Shown here: positions 1 to 11,800 of the stretch, in pieces
Position numbering within the stretch: the first letter of the stretch is position 1
How the letters are laid out: each line of letters opens with the position of its first letter
Assembly: GCA_905250075.1 (NCBI GenBank)
Contig: CAJNOP010000027.1
Location: forward strand, 694,032 to 758,031
Source of the DNA: Rotaria sp. Silwood1
Taxonomy: Eukaryota; Rotifera; Eurotatoria; Philodinida; Philodinidae
Direction: 5' to 3'
DNA: 64,000 nt
Program-made: the position numbers and the translations under genes
Notes under the pieces: model-generated
Databases searched by the model: none
Told to the model about the DNA's origin: nothing
Seen by the model: only the letters and a program-made list of their open reading frames with translations

Positions 1-59
1 TGGTTTTTTTATACATGACTTTGTGGAATTAAGGCCTAGAGGATTGAGTCTTAAAAAAA

Positions 60-480
60 TATCTATAATGACTCGACATACATCTTTTGCATCAATATTT
101 GCTGGAAAGAAATGCTTGAGTTCAACAACGTAAGCATTTTTACTTTGCGAAACCATTTCCCTAACGAATAAAATTGCTCACATTGGACCGACTGTTTCAC
201 ATATTTTGAACCATTTTCAGTTTTTTTTTGAACTTTTGTAATTTAAAAAGTTGAAAATATGTACGAAAGTATATATTTATAATATCTCAGCTATCACGCA
301 TGATTTTATTTACTGTATTAAATCATTATTAAGAAAGTACGTTATTAGAAAACATGCAATAGTATTTTTATTAAGTCTATTCTCTACTCTTGTTTTCTAG
401 AATGAGAAAAAATATCAATCATTCACTCATCCTGAGTCATTTTTATTATTGTGTTCTTATGGATTCGAATGTTAAAGTAG
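60..480. repeat. Flank fragment of a further tandem GT31-like copy
   Basis: This stretch aligns by eye with about 13680-14080, the far 5' flank of the second Fringe-like gene. Shared landmarks include a run ending 'attagaaaacatgcaatagta' in one copy and 'attagaaagcatgctaaagta' in the other, and the following 'tcattcactcatcctgagtca' versus 'tcgttcactcactgtaagtca'. The flank lies on the 5' side of a minus-strand unit, so a third tandem copy would have its coding part left of the window. The rest of 1-2241 shows no gene. Confidence 0.6.
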
Positions 481-1579
481 ATTCAAACATAGTTTTGTGC
501 ATTCCACATATATTTTCGACGAGAATAGTGAGTGTAGGTTAAAATCAAGGTGTTTCCAGCTTCCTAATATGGGCCCCAGTAACAAGAGACGAGAAGAGGA
601 GAGTGAAAGATCATTATGTATGTTTTCTTAACAACGCAGAGAAGTTTGTTCATAATAACAATGCTTGGATTATTCTAAAACTTTCTGGGATCTTTCAAAG
701 TATTCTACGAATATAAGACTGCTGTAGATTCTAATTAATCTAAATATTGCTAGTATCGATGTTTAACTCGGTGAAACAATCCCATAGTTTAATAAATTGA
801 TGAAATAGTAATTCTGAATGCAAATATTTCTGAAATAATAATACTTCAGAGCACACATATCAACTATCAAAATTCTTATCAATTTGATTCATTCATTTAT
901 TTAGCATTTTTTTAAATGAATTAGTTCAACATCTTTGACAATAAACTACCAATTGATAATAGTCATAGTTTTTGGTTTCCACACTTTGGTTCCTTATGAG
1001 ACCGCTTTGACAAGTTATTTTCATTTCGCATGAAACGTCTTTAGTATTAAAAAATTTCTTTGGTTATCATAGCTGAAAGTAAGATATAGAAAACCTATTC
1101 GTATGTTTTACGCATGCGGTTTTCTATGTATAAATCATACATGAAACTACAACAATGAAGTTTATGTCATATTTAGTCACGCCATATGTCATGAGTGTAA
1201 TTTTGAACTAAGCTGTTCTAATGTATGTCAACAATTCTTTCATTATAGATGAATCTTTATTACTAATTGATGATATTCCATCACGCATTTTTCAGTATGC
1301 ATATTACACATCGTTCGAAGTTATTGTATGTTTCTCTTATCATGTATAAGTAATATTAGAGGACTCATAACATGGTTGCTTACTCTAGTTTCTTCTGATA
1401 AGTAAATAAATTTTACTGAAATAATGACTAGATTTCTACATAGATAATAAAAAATATGGGTTTGACATTGAAGTAGTTTCCGAGGTAACACAGTTCTACT
1501 TGTTCATGAAAGTGAACAAGCAATTTATGAAATCTTTGTTGGTGTTTAGCATGTTATTGCTGATAATTAGGTTCTATCG

Positions 1580-2200
1580 TTTTTTTTAAGGTCGCTTATT
1601 ATTTGCTGTGTTCAACATAACGAAGAAAATCTTCATTGATAAAACAATAAAACCAAAAGAAAGACGGACATTTCCTTAGTTACAAGTACTATTGATAAAT
1701 TATATTTTTTGCTAACATTTTCTGAAGTATAAAAATCATGTTTAGCTAGAAAATGATCATTTATTTGCGATATTCATTGAACATTTTTCTACAATACATC
1801 ACAGTATTACATATTTTCTCCACTTTAACCGAAACAATTGTTTCGACAATGATTATTTCATCAGCATCATGAAGATTTCTGCTGTCTACATGCCATCAAT
1901 CATTTTTCTTCATAATTCATGTTTACTCTCTAAATATGAAGGAAGTGTACCATTCAGAAAATACAATGTAAACTTGTCCATTCAAAAATTCTTATTTTAA
2001 TAGGACAAACATTTATAACTGTGGTTTTTATCTAAAGGATTTTTCCACATTTGCATGGAGATAGCACATACTTCTCATTTAATTAGATTAATTCAACAAT
2101 TCGAAGAATCTTCGTTCACATAAAACTATGTTGTTCTACATTGATTGTAACTTATAGCTTGTTTTTATTCACTATAATCCGACTTTAAGAGAAGAAAAAA
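1580..2200. repeat. Duplicated 3' flank, copy 1 (matches 6730-7330)
   Basis: Non-coding sequence downstream of the first Fringe-like gene. It matches about 6730-7330 in order, for example around 'aagtataaaaatcatgttta' in both. This shows that the tandem unit reaches well past the coding exons. No open gene is visible in it. Confidence 0.6.
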
Positions 2201-2241
2201 CCTGAGAGAAGTTCTTCTAAAGTTCTTAATAAATTTCATCT

Positions 2242-3974
2242 TTACGTTGATTTTACTGGTGGTAATGTGCATTCAGTTTTTTTAATACGTAATAGTTCAT
2301 AATGTGCAGCAACAAATTGACGAGTAAATTTTACAAGTTCATTCAAATTATTATCATTTGCTAATCGATCAATATGTTGAAAAACATAGAATTCATCAAG
2401 AATATACATCGATGTTGGTGGAACATAATGAAATGTATTTGGTTCACGGTCAGCATGAAACTTTACAAGTCCATCACGTTTTATTGTTTGTTCTGGAGTA
2501 AAAGCCCAAAATCCTGGTACAAACGAAGGTTGAACACCCAGAGATGCTGCCAAACAATTAAGAGCCACTATAGAAAGAAATCTGTATGTATATACATTGA
2601 AAAGAAAAGAAACTAGAAGAATTTCTTACCATCACTATAAGGAAATTTTTCACTAGGCCAATCATCTTGAAAAAATAGATCTATTTTTGGATACATCATT
2701 TCCATCAGAGCGGCGCTAAGAAAAAAACCAGCACCACCTGATGGATAACTTACACCTGAAGCCGTTTGATTTTTCTTTTTATAACATGTATGGTCGAAAG
2801 GATGACCACCAATAACAAGAGCTTTGGTATGATTATATTCATCAAGACGTTTGAGTAAATGTGGAACATTTACAAATGTATCACAACCTGATAGAAAATA
2901 AAACTTTGCTGTTTGATTGTGTTCTTGATAAGCTATTTTCATTCCTTCATATAGTTTTTTCATATTAGACATATAGTTTTCTCCAGCACCTTCAATGACA
3001 GTTACAGGTAATGATGAATATGGTGTTGAACTAAAAAAATATTTATGTGTTACACGTGATAACCATGTATCTCGAGTTGCTAGTGCACGAGTTTGATAAA
3101 ATGATGCACCTGTATAAATGATAAACACAATGTCACTTTCTACATATCGTTTGGCTGCAGTCCATTTATTTCGGGGTGTTGGAACAATGTTACAATAAGC
3201 TAAAAAATACATTGATATAAATATCATAGAATAAGAATAATCATTTGGTAGGATCAATTTATTACACATTGATGATACTCATAGTGATATTTACTAATTA
3301 CAATTTATACACTGAAGAAGGAAAATCATTCGAATAGTGGTCGAAACTCATAGATTGTTTGGATTTTTTCTTATTTCTTTTTGAAGCATACAAGTACTCA
3401 TTTCGATATTGTACGTTGCTTATTACAGGCCAAAATACAAAAAGATAAATTCTTTGACAGAGTCATATCTCAGTATTCCACTGGAAATTAGTTTCATTAA
3501 TTTAGTACGCTTGATGAAGTTCAGTGTATTTATTATCACTGCTCAAGTGAAAATGTTAATCTATTTGTGTTGACTTCATTATCGGATATTCCTATGAAAA
3601 GATGAACAAAATCTCGAATACTTACGACGAAGTGCATTTACACGATGATCTTCAAATGATAAAGAAGTTGTTTTTCTATGTGTATTATTTGTTTTTTCAT
3701 AATCACAAATATAACTCTCGGTGCTCAGGTTACTAATATGAATCGTATAGTTGATTTCGTCGTTTGGAATAAGCTTTGTAATATTAGTAGTCATTGTAAT
3801 ATTTGTTTGGAAAGGTTTAAAACTCAATCCAACAATAAGTTTTTCAAAGGAAAACGGATAAAAGATTGATAAAATGAAATAAATAATACAAAAGAGACAA
3901 ATAATTGCAGTTAGTATTTGAACAGAAACAATCGACGAAAAACTAGGAAAGCCTTTTGACAATGATGGTTGCAT
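2242..3974 (-). CDS. Fringe-like GT31-type glycosyltransferase, tandem copy 1
   Basis: Three exons on the minus strand: 3974-3626, 3199-2630 and 2567-2242, giving 414 residues. Introns of 426 and 62 nt have GT-AG ends, and the frame closes exactly. Residues 17-40 form a type II membrane anchor, so a Golgi lumenal enzyme is expected. The body follows the Fringe/core-1 galactosyltransferase pattern: a TRDTWLSR block, a metal-site block near 221-223, GGAGFF, and a late GFWAF block. Where the family normally has three acidic residues, this protein has Gly221-Cys222-Asp223, so only the last acid is kept. Several N-glycosylation sequons lie in the stem. An acceptor-like 'atttatag' lies 13 nt before the ATG and is conserved in copy 2. 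The donor, acceptor sugar and activity are not known. Confidence 0.85.
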
Positions 3975-3999
3975 AAATACTGGTCTTCTATAAATGAAA

Positions 4000-6700
4000 G
4001 TTTTGTGTTATTTTTCTCTTCACATGAGCACATTCTTTTTTCATATTTGAAGAGCTAGAAAAAAACAGACACCGTCAAAACAGTACGCAGAGAAATTACT
4101 TAGCAGTCAAGAAAAAAAGTTTTTTTGTTGCAATAGCACGTGAGAAAGAAAAAAGTGCACCGTTTTTATCGACTGTATGATTTTGAAGCATTGTTTGAAT
4201 GGAAACATTTGTGAGTATTGGATGTTTTGCACGTGTTTGTTTTGTTTTCAACTTATGCCATTTAATGTATTGATCCAAAATTAAATGCGTTTTTTTGCTT
4301 TCTTTTGATGTTTTATTCAATGGAATCTTCATTAAGACTTTGATTTTACCGAAAATGTTAGGTTCATTCAACTAACATGATCTAGTAAGACAATCGATAA
4401 AAAATAGCAGAAGAGCGAGTTGAAATTTCAAAAAAATACTGAATCATAAAAAGCGCGCATTCTTGGGCATTCGTGAAGTGCTGAAAATGTTCGATTTGTA
4501 CAATTTCGTTTTCATCCCAATGTTTTTACGTAGTTTTGAGGAAGCGGTTTTGGAATTGAGTATATCCCTAGACAGTGCACTGTCTTATTGTATAGAACTG
4601 ACTTCCTCAAAGTATAGTCTGATTGATGTCTAACATACTTCACTCATGTTTTCATCTTGTAATGAATGATATATTAATTGAATAAAACAAAAAGGACACA
4701 GGTCTACAACATCCAGAATTCAGACTGAGCCCGAGTGATTTCTGTCGAGCTTGTGGAGTTATGGAACAGTAGTCAAGCACAATCAAATGTATACAATTAT
4801 ACGCTGTTTTTATACTAATCCTATGGGATTTCTAGATGTAACTTGTATTTTGAAGATTTCTCAACCAAAAAAAAACTCATAGAAGATTAAAAAAAGGTAA
4901 TATTCGGATTCAGCTTCACGAGCTGTATTGAACAATGTAAATTCTGAATTCAATGCAGTTTTTCACTATGATTTCGAATTTTCGGCATCTTATTCAACAG
5001 AAAGGCACAAAACTATGTCTAGTGAATAATGTTCTTGAGATTTCTCAGGTGACCAGTCTTTGTTGAGTTTGAAAAATAGAGGTTTTTTTTATATTTGAAA
5101 AGTGCTATCGAATGATATATAAAGAGTTACTTTAGCAGTATTTAACGAGCGTCTATCTTTCGAGAAGACAATGAAGCAATGAATAAAAGCCACTGATAAG
5201 TTAATTAACTGAGCTTTTGCTTATAATAATTAGTACAGAAGTGAATACTCTCTCTAATCAGACCAATCTAAAATGAAAGTAATACTACTGTACACAGCTA
5301 TAAGCAATTATTTCAAGACATGGATGAAACTATCGACAATGAAGAAATAAAGTTAGTATTTCTGGCTTTTATTGCCCTAGATATTATTCAGTCGATTTTA
5401 AATTACGTCCAAATGCGCTTTGTGTGAAATGCTGCATCGAATCATAAACGAACTTAAATAGTCTAAGTAGTAGGTAGATTTGTGGTCGTTTGCGCTGACG
5501 TTCTGTAATATACACCATTACCGATCAAAAACAAATCAATAAGTCATTTGCTACGAGATAGTAACAAAATCGAAATAGTTAAGAATTCAACCAAACTATA
5601 CTACAAACAACTCAGATCTACAAAATATCATTCTACTGTCGCTAGGAATACACATAATTCGAAAACCAAACACTGTGGAACATGTAAAGATACAGATATA
5701 AATTATTCTAGTTATAAGTAGCTCATCTAACCATTATTTGTTTTGTGAAAGCAATACATTAGCTAAATAAGTGAAAGCAGACCAAGATCATCTTCGAGGT
5801 GACTTTTATTCTTTAGAAGGTTTATTTTTTAGGACAAGTTCTTTTGCCAAGAATATATGTAAAACTAGTCGATCCTTCCGCTCATATCTAGTCAAACTTA
5901 ATTAGTTGGCTATTTCTTAAATTAATACATCATCAGCAAATAGCTCGATAACTTTCCCACGGAAAATTCTTAGAACTTCAGAATTCATTACACGCAGTAA
6001 AGTATATTTGTGCTAAGATTTTCAACAAGATCGAATTTCGAAAAGTTCTCTCTTCAAAATCGGTTTTTCCGAGGTCTGTTCATGTTCAACAACGAGAATT
6101 TGTTGTGTTTCTATGATCTCGCAATTCTCAGGAAGGATTTGTACCATTTAGAACAGCTTTGTGAATTCCTTATTCAGTTACAAAAAGATTTTTCGTTTTC
6201 ATATTCCGATTCATTCATGGCACTAATGATTTCATCACAGACTAAATAATAAATCAAAACAGTTTTTTCAAAAACCTAAGTATGCATACGAAAAATTTGT
6301 ATAGATCTTTGGTAGTCTGAAGGGTCCTTCAAAATAAAGCACTATTTCATTTTCAAAAATATACTCTTTGAATTTGCAAGATGTGTATATGAAAACACAG
6401 ACATAGTGATTGATTCCAATTTCCTGGAAATTCAATTTATTTTCACATCGTTGTAGAATGAATGGTACGAGCCGAAGAATATTATTGCAACAGTGCAGAA
6501 AAAATGTTGATGATGTATAGTTACAACTCATTTTTTACACGTTCTTTTGAAGAGTTATAACTGCTTGTTTCGTGCTGACTCAGGCTGGGCAATTCATCTT
6601 ATTATGAAAAGTAGGTAGAAATGAAATGTATATGTTAGAAGTTGAGTCAGATCATATCAATTCGTCTTATTACTTTTAACTTTTTGCATATGCATGATTG
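4000..6700. repeat. Duplicated 5' flank of GT31-like copy 1, no gene
   Basis: Non-coding DNA upstream of the first Fringe-like gene. Parts align with 12700-13650, for example the 'gaattgagtatatccctagaca' region against 'gaatagagcgtatctctagaga'. About 6010-6200 aligns with 35140-35340. Short ORFs here (4096-4371, 6010-6249) are not kept open in the sister copies, so I do not call them genes. Confidence 0.55.
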
Positions 6701-6729
6701 AGTAACTGGAATATTAGCAATGTCGGTTA

Positions 6730-7330
6730 GCTCTATTATTGATAATACAATAAAACTAAAAGAAAGACAGGCATTTACTTGGTATTGTTTTTGTGCAATG
6801 TTTATTTGCGTGCTTAATAATAGTTACAAGTGCTATTGATGAATTATATTTTTCGCTAACGTTTGTTGAAGTATAAAAATCATGTTTAGTTAGAAAATGA
6901 ACTGTTATTGAAACAATTATCTTTTGAAAGTACTTTCAAAAGATAATTGTTTCAATAACAGTTATTATATCGATGTCATGAGAAATATTTTGTTCCCTTT
7001 AGTCATTTTTTTATTACTCATATTTACGCTGGGAATATAATGCATATGTATTATGATGGAGATATGATTAGACTTTGTCAATTCAAAGCTTCTTATTATA
7101 GTAAAACAAATTTTAGGAAGCATAGCTTCTGTGTAAACTAGAATGGTTTCACAATAAATACAAATTTTGTTTAGATTATTTGAATGCTTTACTAAAGCTA
7201 CTAAGCACTGTAATAATTGCAAAGATATAAATTCACATAGCCAATATTTCTTGATTCACTTAAATGAATGATAAAATTCTTATGAATCTTTTTCACATAA
7301 AGTTATAATATTCTATCTTGAATTTAGCAT
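6730..7330. repeat. Duplicated 3' flank, copy 2 (matches 1580-2200)
   Basis: Homologous to the DNA just downstream of copy 1 but separated from copy 2's coding region by about 1.5 kb of unrelated sequence (7330-8800) that has no counterpart in copy 1. A perfect palindrome at 6900-6963 sits inside it and replaces different sequence in copy 1. No gene is seen between 6964 and 8849. Confidence 0.6.
6900..6963. repeat. Perfect 64-bp palindrome
   Basis: Two 32-bp arms with no spacer, centred on 'agtact' between 6931 and 6932. Every base pair matches by direct reading. The homologous interval in the sister duplicate (about 1750-1860) shares the outer sequence but is not palindromic. Confidence 0.95.
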
Positions 7331-8849
7331 GCATGCAGACAAGTAAGTCCTTAAGATGCTGTTTCAACACATTCAAATGGAGAAATGCATTATATAAAAC
7401 TTTATAGCTAGTTCATATGAGGCACTAAAATGATGAACTGATTGACACAAATTCTTTTTCATATAAACAAGTTTTAAGACATTTCGGTAAACAAAAATGA
7501 TGATTTAATTCATTTTTTATGCGGAAATCAATTTTTTTCTATGCATTTATCTATAAGAAATAGAATCAATGAACAATCACTGGGTGAAACTTGGTTATTA
7601 TTCTTTTTGCTAACAAACAACGAATTTTAACGATTAGATGAAACATGTTACAACAAAATTAGAATGAAAACATTCGATGCCTTTTCGAGCATGACAATTA
7701 GAAACTTTAATACAATAGAATGCAAACTAGAACATTGAAATAAAAAAGTTAAAGCGAATGTAGAAAATAGAAATTTTTTAAGACCAAGAAAATGAACCAT
7801 CATTTCATTGTATCATTCTTCGTTGAATAAAGACGCACGAACACCGTTAGGTTTCATTTAACACAAAAGAGTAAGAAGACTCAGAATAGTAATAGGCGTT
7901 TATAATATCAAATCATTACAAGTTGTGTTCTATGACACTGAGCTGAACGTTTCATTTATCTATAAATATTATTTAGTCACAACTAACTCTATCCATACTT
8001 CATACACTTTACTGAACGAAGCTAGAAAACTTCAGCAAAACAAAAATCCAATTTTCGCAATGATCTTCTCATGAGTTTATTAGCGAAATGTTATTCTTCT
8101 CCTCATTCCATATAGAATATATACACGAACTTTTAGCTTCACAATATGTATTTAATCCTATTAGAGATCACATTAACCAATACCATCGATGTTTTTTCCT
8201 GAGTTCACTCAACAACATTGAGATAAAAAGTGGCCATCATTTATCTATTCACTTACTCTGTTTTTTATTCAGTTGCCATATTTCCTTCTCACTTCTCAAT
8301 AGACATACATAGTCGTAAAGAAACTTCTAGTTCGCTATTCAATTTCTAGCGAAGTTAAAGTCTGCATACACAAATCGTTTTTTCTCATTCTAATTAGTTT
8401 TTACTTCAGCTTTCTCAGTTAAATGCTTATTGTTATGCAAATTTTTATCTATCGTTTCAGAAACAAAAACATCCATTGACTGGGCTTTAGTCAAGATGTC
8501 ACAGATAGCAAAACTAATGCATGCAATGAATTACACGAATTTTTCTACTAGTTGTAGATTAGTGCATTAATACAATAATATACTAAACAATAGAACATTT
8601 CATCCATATGAATAAAAAAAGTAATATAAAATTATTTTTATTTTTTTGCTCCTGTCGAGCACTCAAATATTCTGATTTTTGAATAGTTTGGCCATTGATA
8701 TTTTATACAAAACTAACTATATGTAAAGAAAAATCTATACAAATTGTTTAGAAGGATAAAAAGAGATTGCCTTTATCTACTCTGATTTCATTATAAGGCA
8801 ATAAAAAACCTGAGAGAAGTTCTTCGAAAGTCTTTAATAAATTTCATCT

Positions 8850-11800
8850 TTACGTTGATTGTACCGGTGGTAATGTGCATTCAGTTGTTTTAATACGTAA
8901 TAGTTCATAATGCGCAGCAACAAATTGACGAGTAAATTTCACAAGTTCATTCAAATTTTTATCATTTGCTAATCGATCAATATGTTGAAAAACATAGAAT
9001 TCATCAAGAATATACATCGATGTTGGTGAAACATAATGAAATGAATTTGGTTCACGGTCAGCATGAAACTTTACGAGTCCATCACGTGTCACTGTTTCTT
9101 CTGGAGTAAACGCCCAAAATCCTGGTACAAACGACGGTTGAACACCTAGGGATGCAGCGAAACAGTTAAGAGCCACTATAGAAAGAAATCTGTATGCATG
9201 TATATTGAAAACAAAAGACGCAAGAAGAATTTCTTACCATCACTATAAGGTACATTTTCATTAGGCCAATCATCTTGAAAAAATAGATCTATTTTTGGAT
9301 ACATCATTTCCATCAAAGCAGCACTAAGAAAAAAACCAGCACCACCTGATGGATAAGTTACACCTGAAATCGTTTGATTTTTCTTTTTATAACATGTATG
9401 ACCGAAAGGATGACCACCAATAACAAGAGCTTTGGTATGATTATATTCATCAAGACGTTTGAGTAAATGTGGAACATTTACAAATGTATCACAACCTGCT
9501 AGAAAATAAAACTTTGATGTTTGATTGTGTTCTTGATAAGCTATTTTCATTCCTTCATACAGTTTTTTCATATTAGACATATAGTCTTCTCCAGCACCTT
9601 CAATAACAGTTATAGGTAATGATGGATATGGTGTTGAACTAAAGAAATATTTATGTGTTACACGTGATAACCATGTATCTCGAGTTGCTAGTGCACGAGT
9701 TTGGTAAAATGATGCACCTGTATAAATGATAAATACAATATCACTTTCTACATATCGTTTGGCTGAAATCCATTCATTTCGAGGTGTTGGAACAATATCA
9801 CAGTAAACTAGAAAAATACATGTAAGTATTGTGTTTTGTTGAACATGAGTTCAATTTTTATTCCAAAAATGAAGAATGAAAGAATACGAGAATCAAGAAG
9901 AAGGAAATGAGAACAATAACCAACCTTTTCAAATAGAAGAATGAATATATATGTATGTATGCATAGAACGATAACAGTAACACTTATTATAAAATATGGA
10001 ATAGGAAAATTAATACGCAAAAGAATAAAAAAAGACTAAGGCCAATATTAATGTTTATTGAGGTAAAGTGTCAAAAGACCGAAATTCAAAACGTCGAAGA
10101 GCAAAATACCGAAGGAAAAACGTCGAAAGAAAAACATCGAAGAGTCAAAATGTCGAAGGAGTAAAACATTGAAAATGCAAAAATATCGAAAAACAAAATG
10201 TCGAATGTACAAAATGTCGAAAAGTAAAATATCGAAAATATTGAATATGAATGAGAGTACCGATAAATTTTCTAATAGTTCATTTTCTATTATTTTATGT
10301 CTGCGAAATGAAAGTAGATACAGCTTTTTGTATTATTGTTGAGGGTAAGAAGAAAGAAAATAGATAAAAAAAGTGTTATATTTTAATTCAAATGCACAGA
10401 AAAACTTTCGCAGTTGCTTTATTCATCTTGTACAAATAACCATCCTACACCAAAAAAGGGCTTTCCCTTGGTGCTTGTGACAAAAGAAATACTTGTTGAC
10501 ATGTAAAGATAAGTAAAGTAAATACTTATGTATTACGACATGATAAATGATTTAATCCACATATATATCGTTAGAAAGACATATATATGGACGAATAATA
10601 AGAAAAAATAGTTACTGAGTGAAAAGAAAGATACTAATTGAGTTTGTGACAAAAGAAAGGAAAAACTTACATACGTGCACATACCATTGCAGAGAAATAT
10701 ATCAACAATAATGTAAGAGAATGAATAGGCTATGTACAGGGATGGACCGAATCAACTAATATTAGGGGGTGTAATCAGCGACGTATTCAGGGGAGGAAAT
10801 GGGGGGACCGATCCCCCTCCTAACCTGTTTAAATATCTGAAGGGGGTACGGGTTTATTGTTTTTCCCAACTTAAAAGCTACCTTTTTTCTATGGCGGTCC
10901 CCCCTAAAAAAATTTCTGGATACGTCGCTGGGTGTAATGAACTTTTTGGGGAGTGGAGGTTAACTTTTGGGAACCTTGGGGGGGGGGGGGGGGTGTAATG
11001 TTATTTTCGTTGACAGAACACAAGAAAATTTTTGAATTTTACCAGGAAAATGGAAAAATTTTCGAGGATTGGGGGTGTCACACATCCGACACCCCCGGTC
11101 AGGCCATCCCTGGCTATGTGCATGCATCATTTTTTTCTGTGGTACAAATTAGAACATTTTCGACATTTTACACTTTCGGTATATTTTTCTTCGATTTTTT
11201 GACTTTCGGTGTTTTATCTTTTCGACGTTTTTCCTTCGATATTATGCCCTTCGACATTTTTTGTTCGATGTTTTACCTCTTCGATGTTTTGCCTCTTTGA
11301 TATTTTTCTTTTCGACGTTTTGACTTTAGATCTTTTGACACCTATTCTTTATTGATCGTGAAAGAAAGGAAACGAATGAAGAGGATTAAATGATAAGAAA
11401 CGAACGAATGAACAGTTTCCAATGATCAAGACGAACTAAAGAGAAGCAGATACATCTAATCGAAAAAGAAAGAAAATGAACATGCACATATATAGTCCAT
11501 AGAGAAGAATAAGTCCTTAATAAGACATTGATATAAATATCATAGAATAAGAATAATCATTTGGTAGGTTCAATTTATTACACATTGTTGATACTCATAG
11601 TGGTATTTGCTAATTACAATTTATACACTGAAGAAAAAAAATCATTCGAATAGTGGTCGAAACTCATAGATTATTTGGATTTTGTCGTATTTCTTTTTGA
11701 GACATACAAATACTGATGTCGATTTTGTACGTTGCTTATTACAAGCAAAAATACAAAAAGATAAATTCTTTGACAGAGTCATATCTCAGTATTCCACTGG

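Larger units (their letters stand above)
10062..11347. mobile_element. Foldback-type element with 8-bp target duplication, in intron 1
   Basis: A 1286-bp element flanked by direct repeats 'tttattga' (10054-10061 and 11348-11355). Its ends are imperfect inverted repeats that share 'tgtcaaaaga'. They continue as roughly 170-190 bp of inverted arms built from a short degenerate unit of the type 'aaaatgtcgaa'. An 8-bp duplication fits hAT-like transposition. No transposase is encoded, so it is non-autonomous. A second element is nested inside it at 10737-11112. It lies in the first intron of the second Fringe-like gene and is absent from the first. Confidence 0.75.

Noticed and set aside
4096..4371. 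91-residue minus-strand ORF just upstream of the first Fringe-like gene
   Set aside because: The homologous flank of the second copy does not keep the frame open, and there is no family resemblance.
10732..11300. Two overlapping ORFs with Gly- and Pro-rich segments
   Set aside because: They run across nested transposon ends and a long G run; their composition comes from the inverted repeats.
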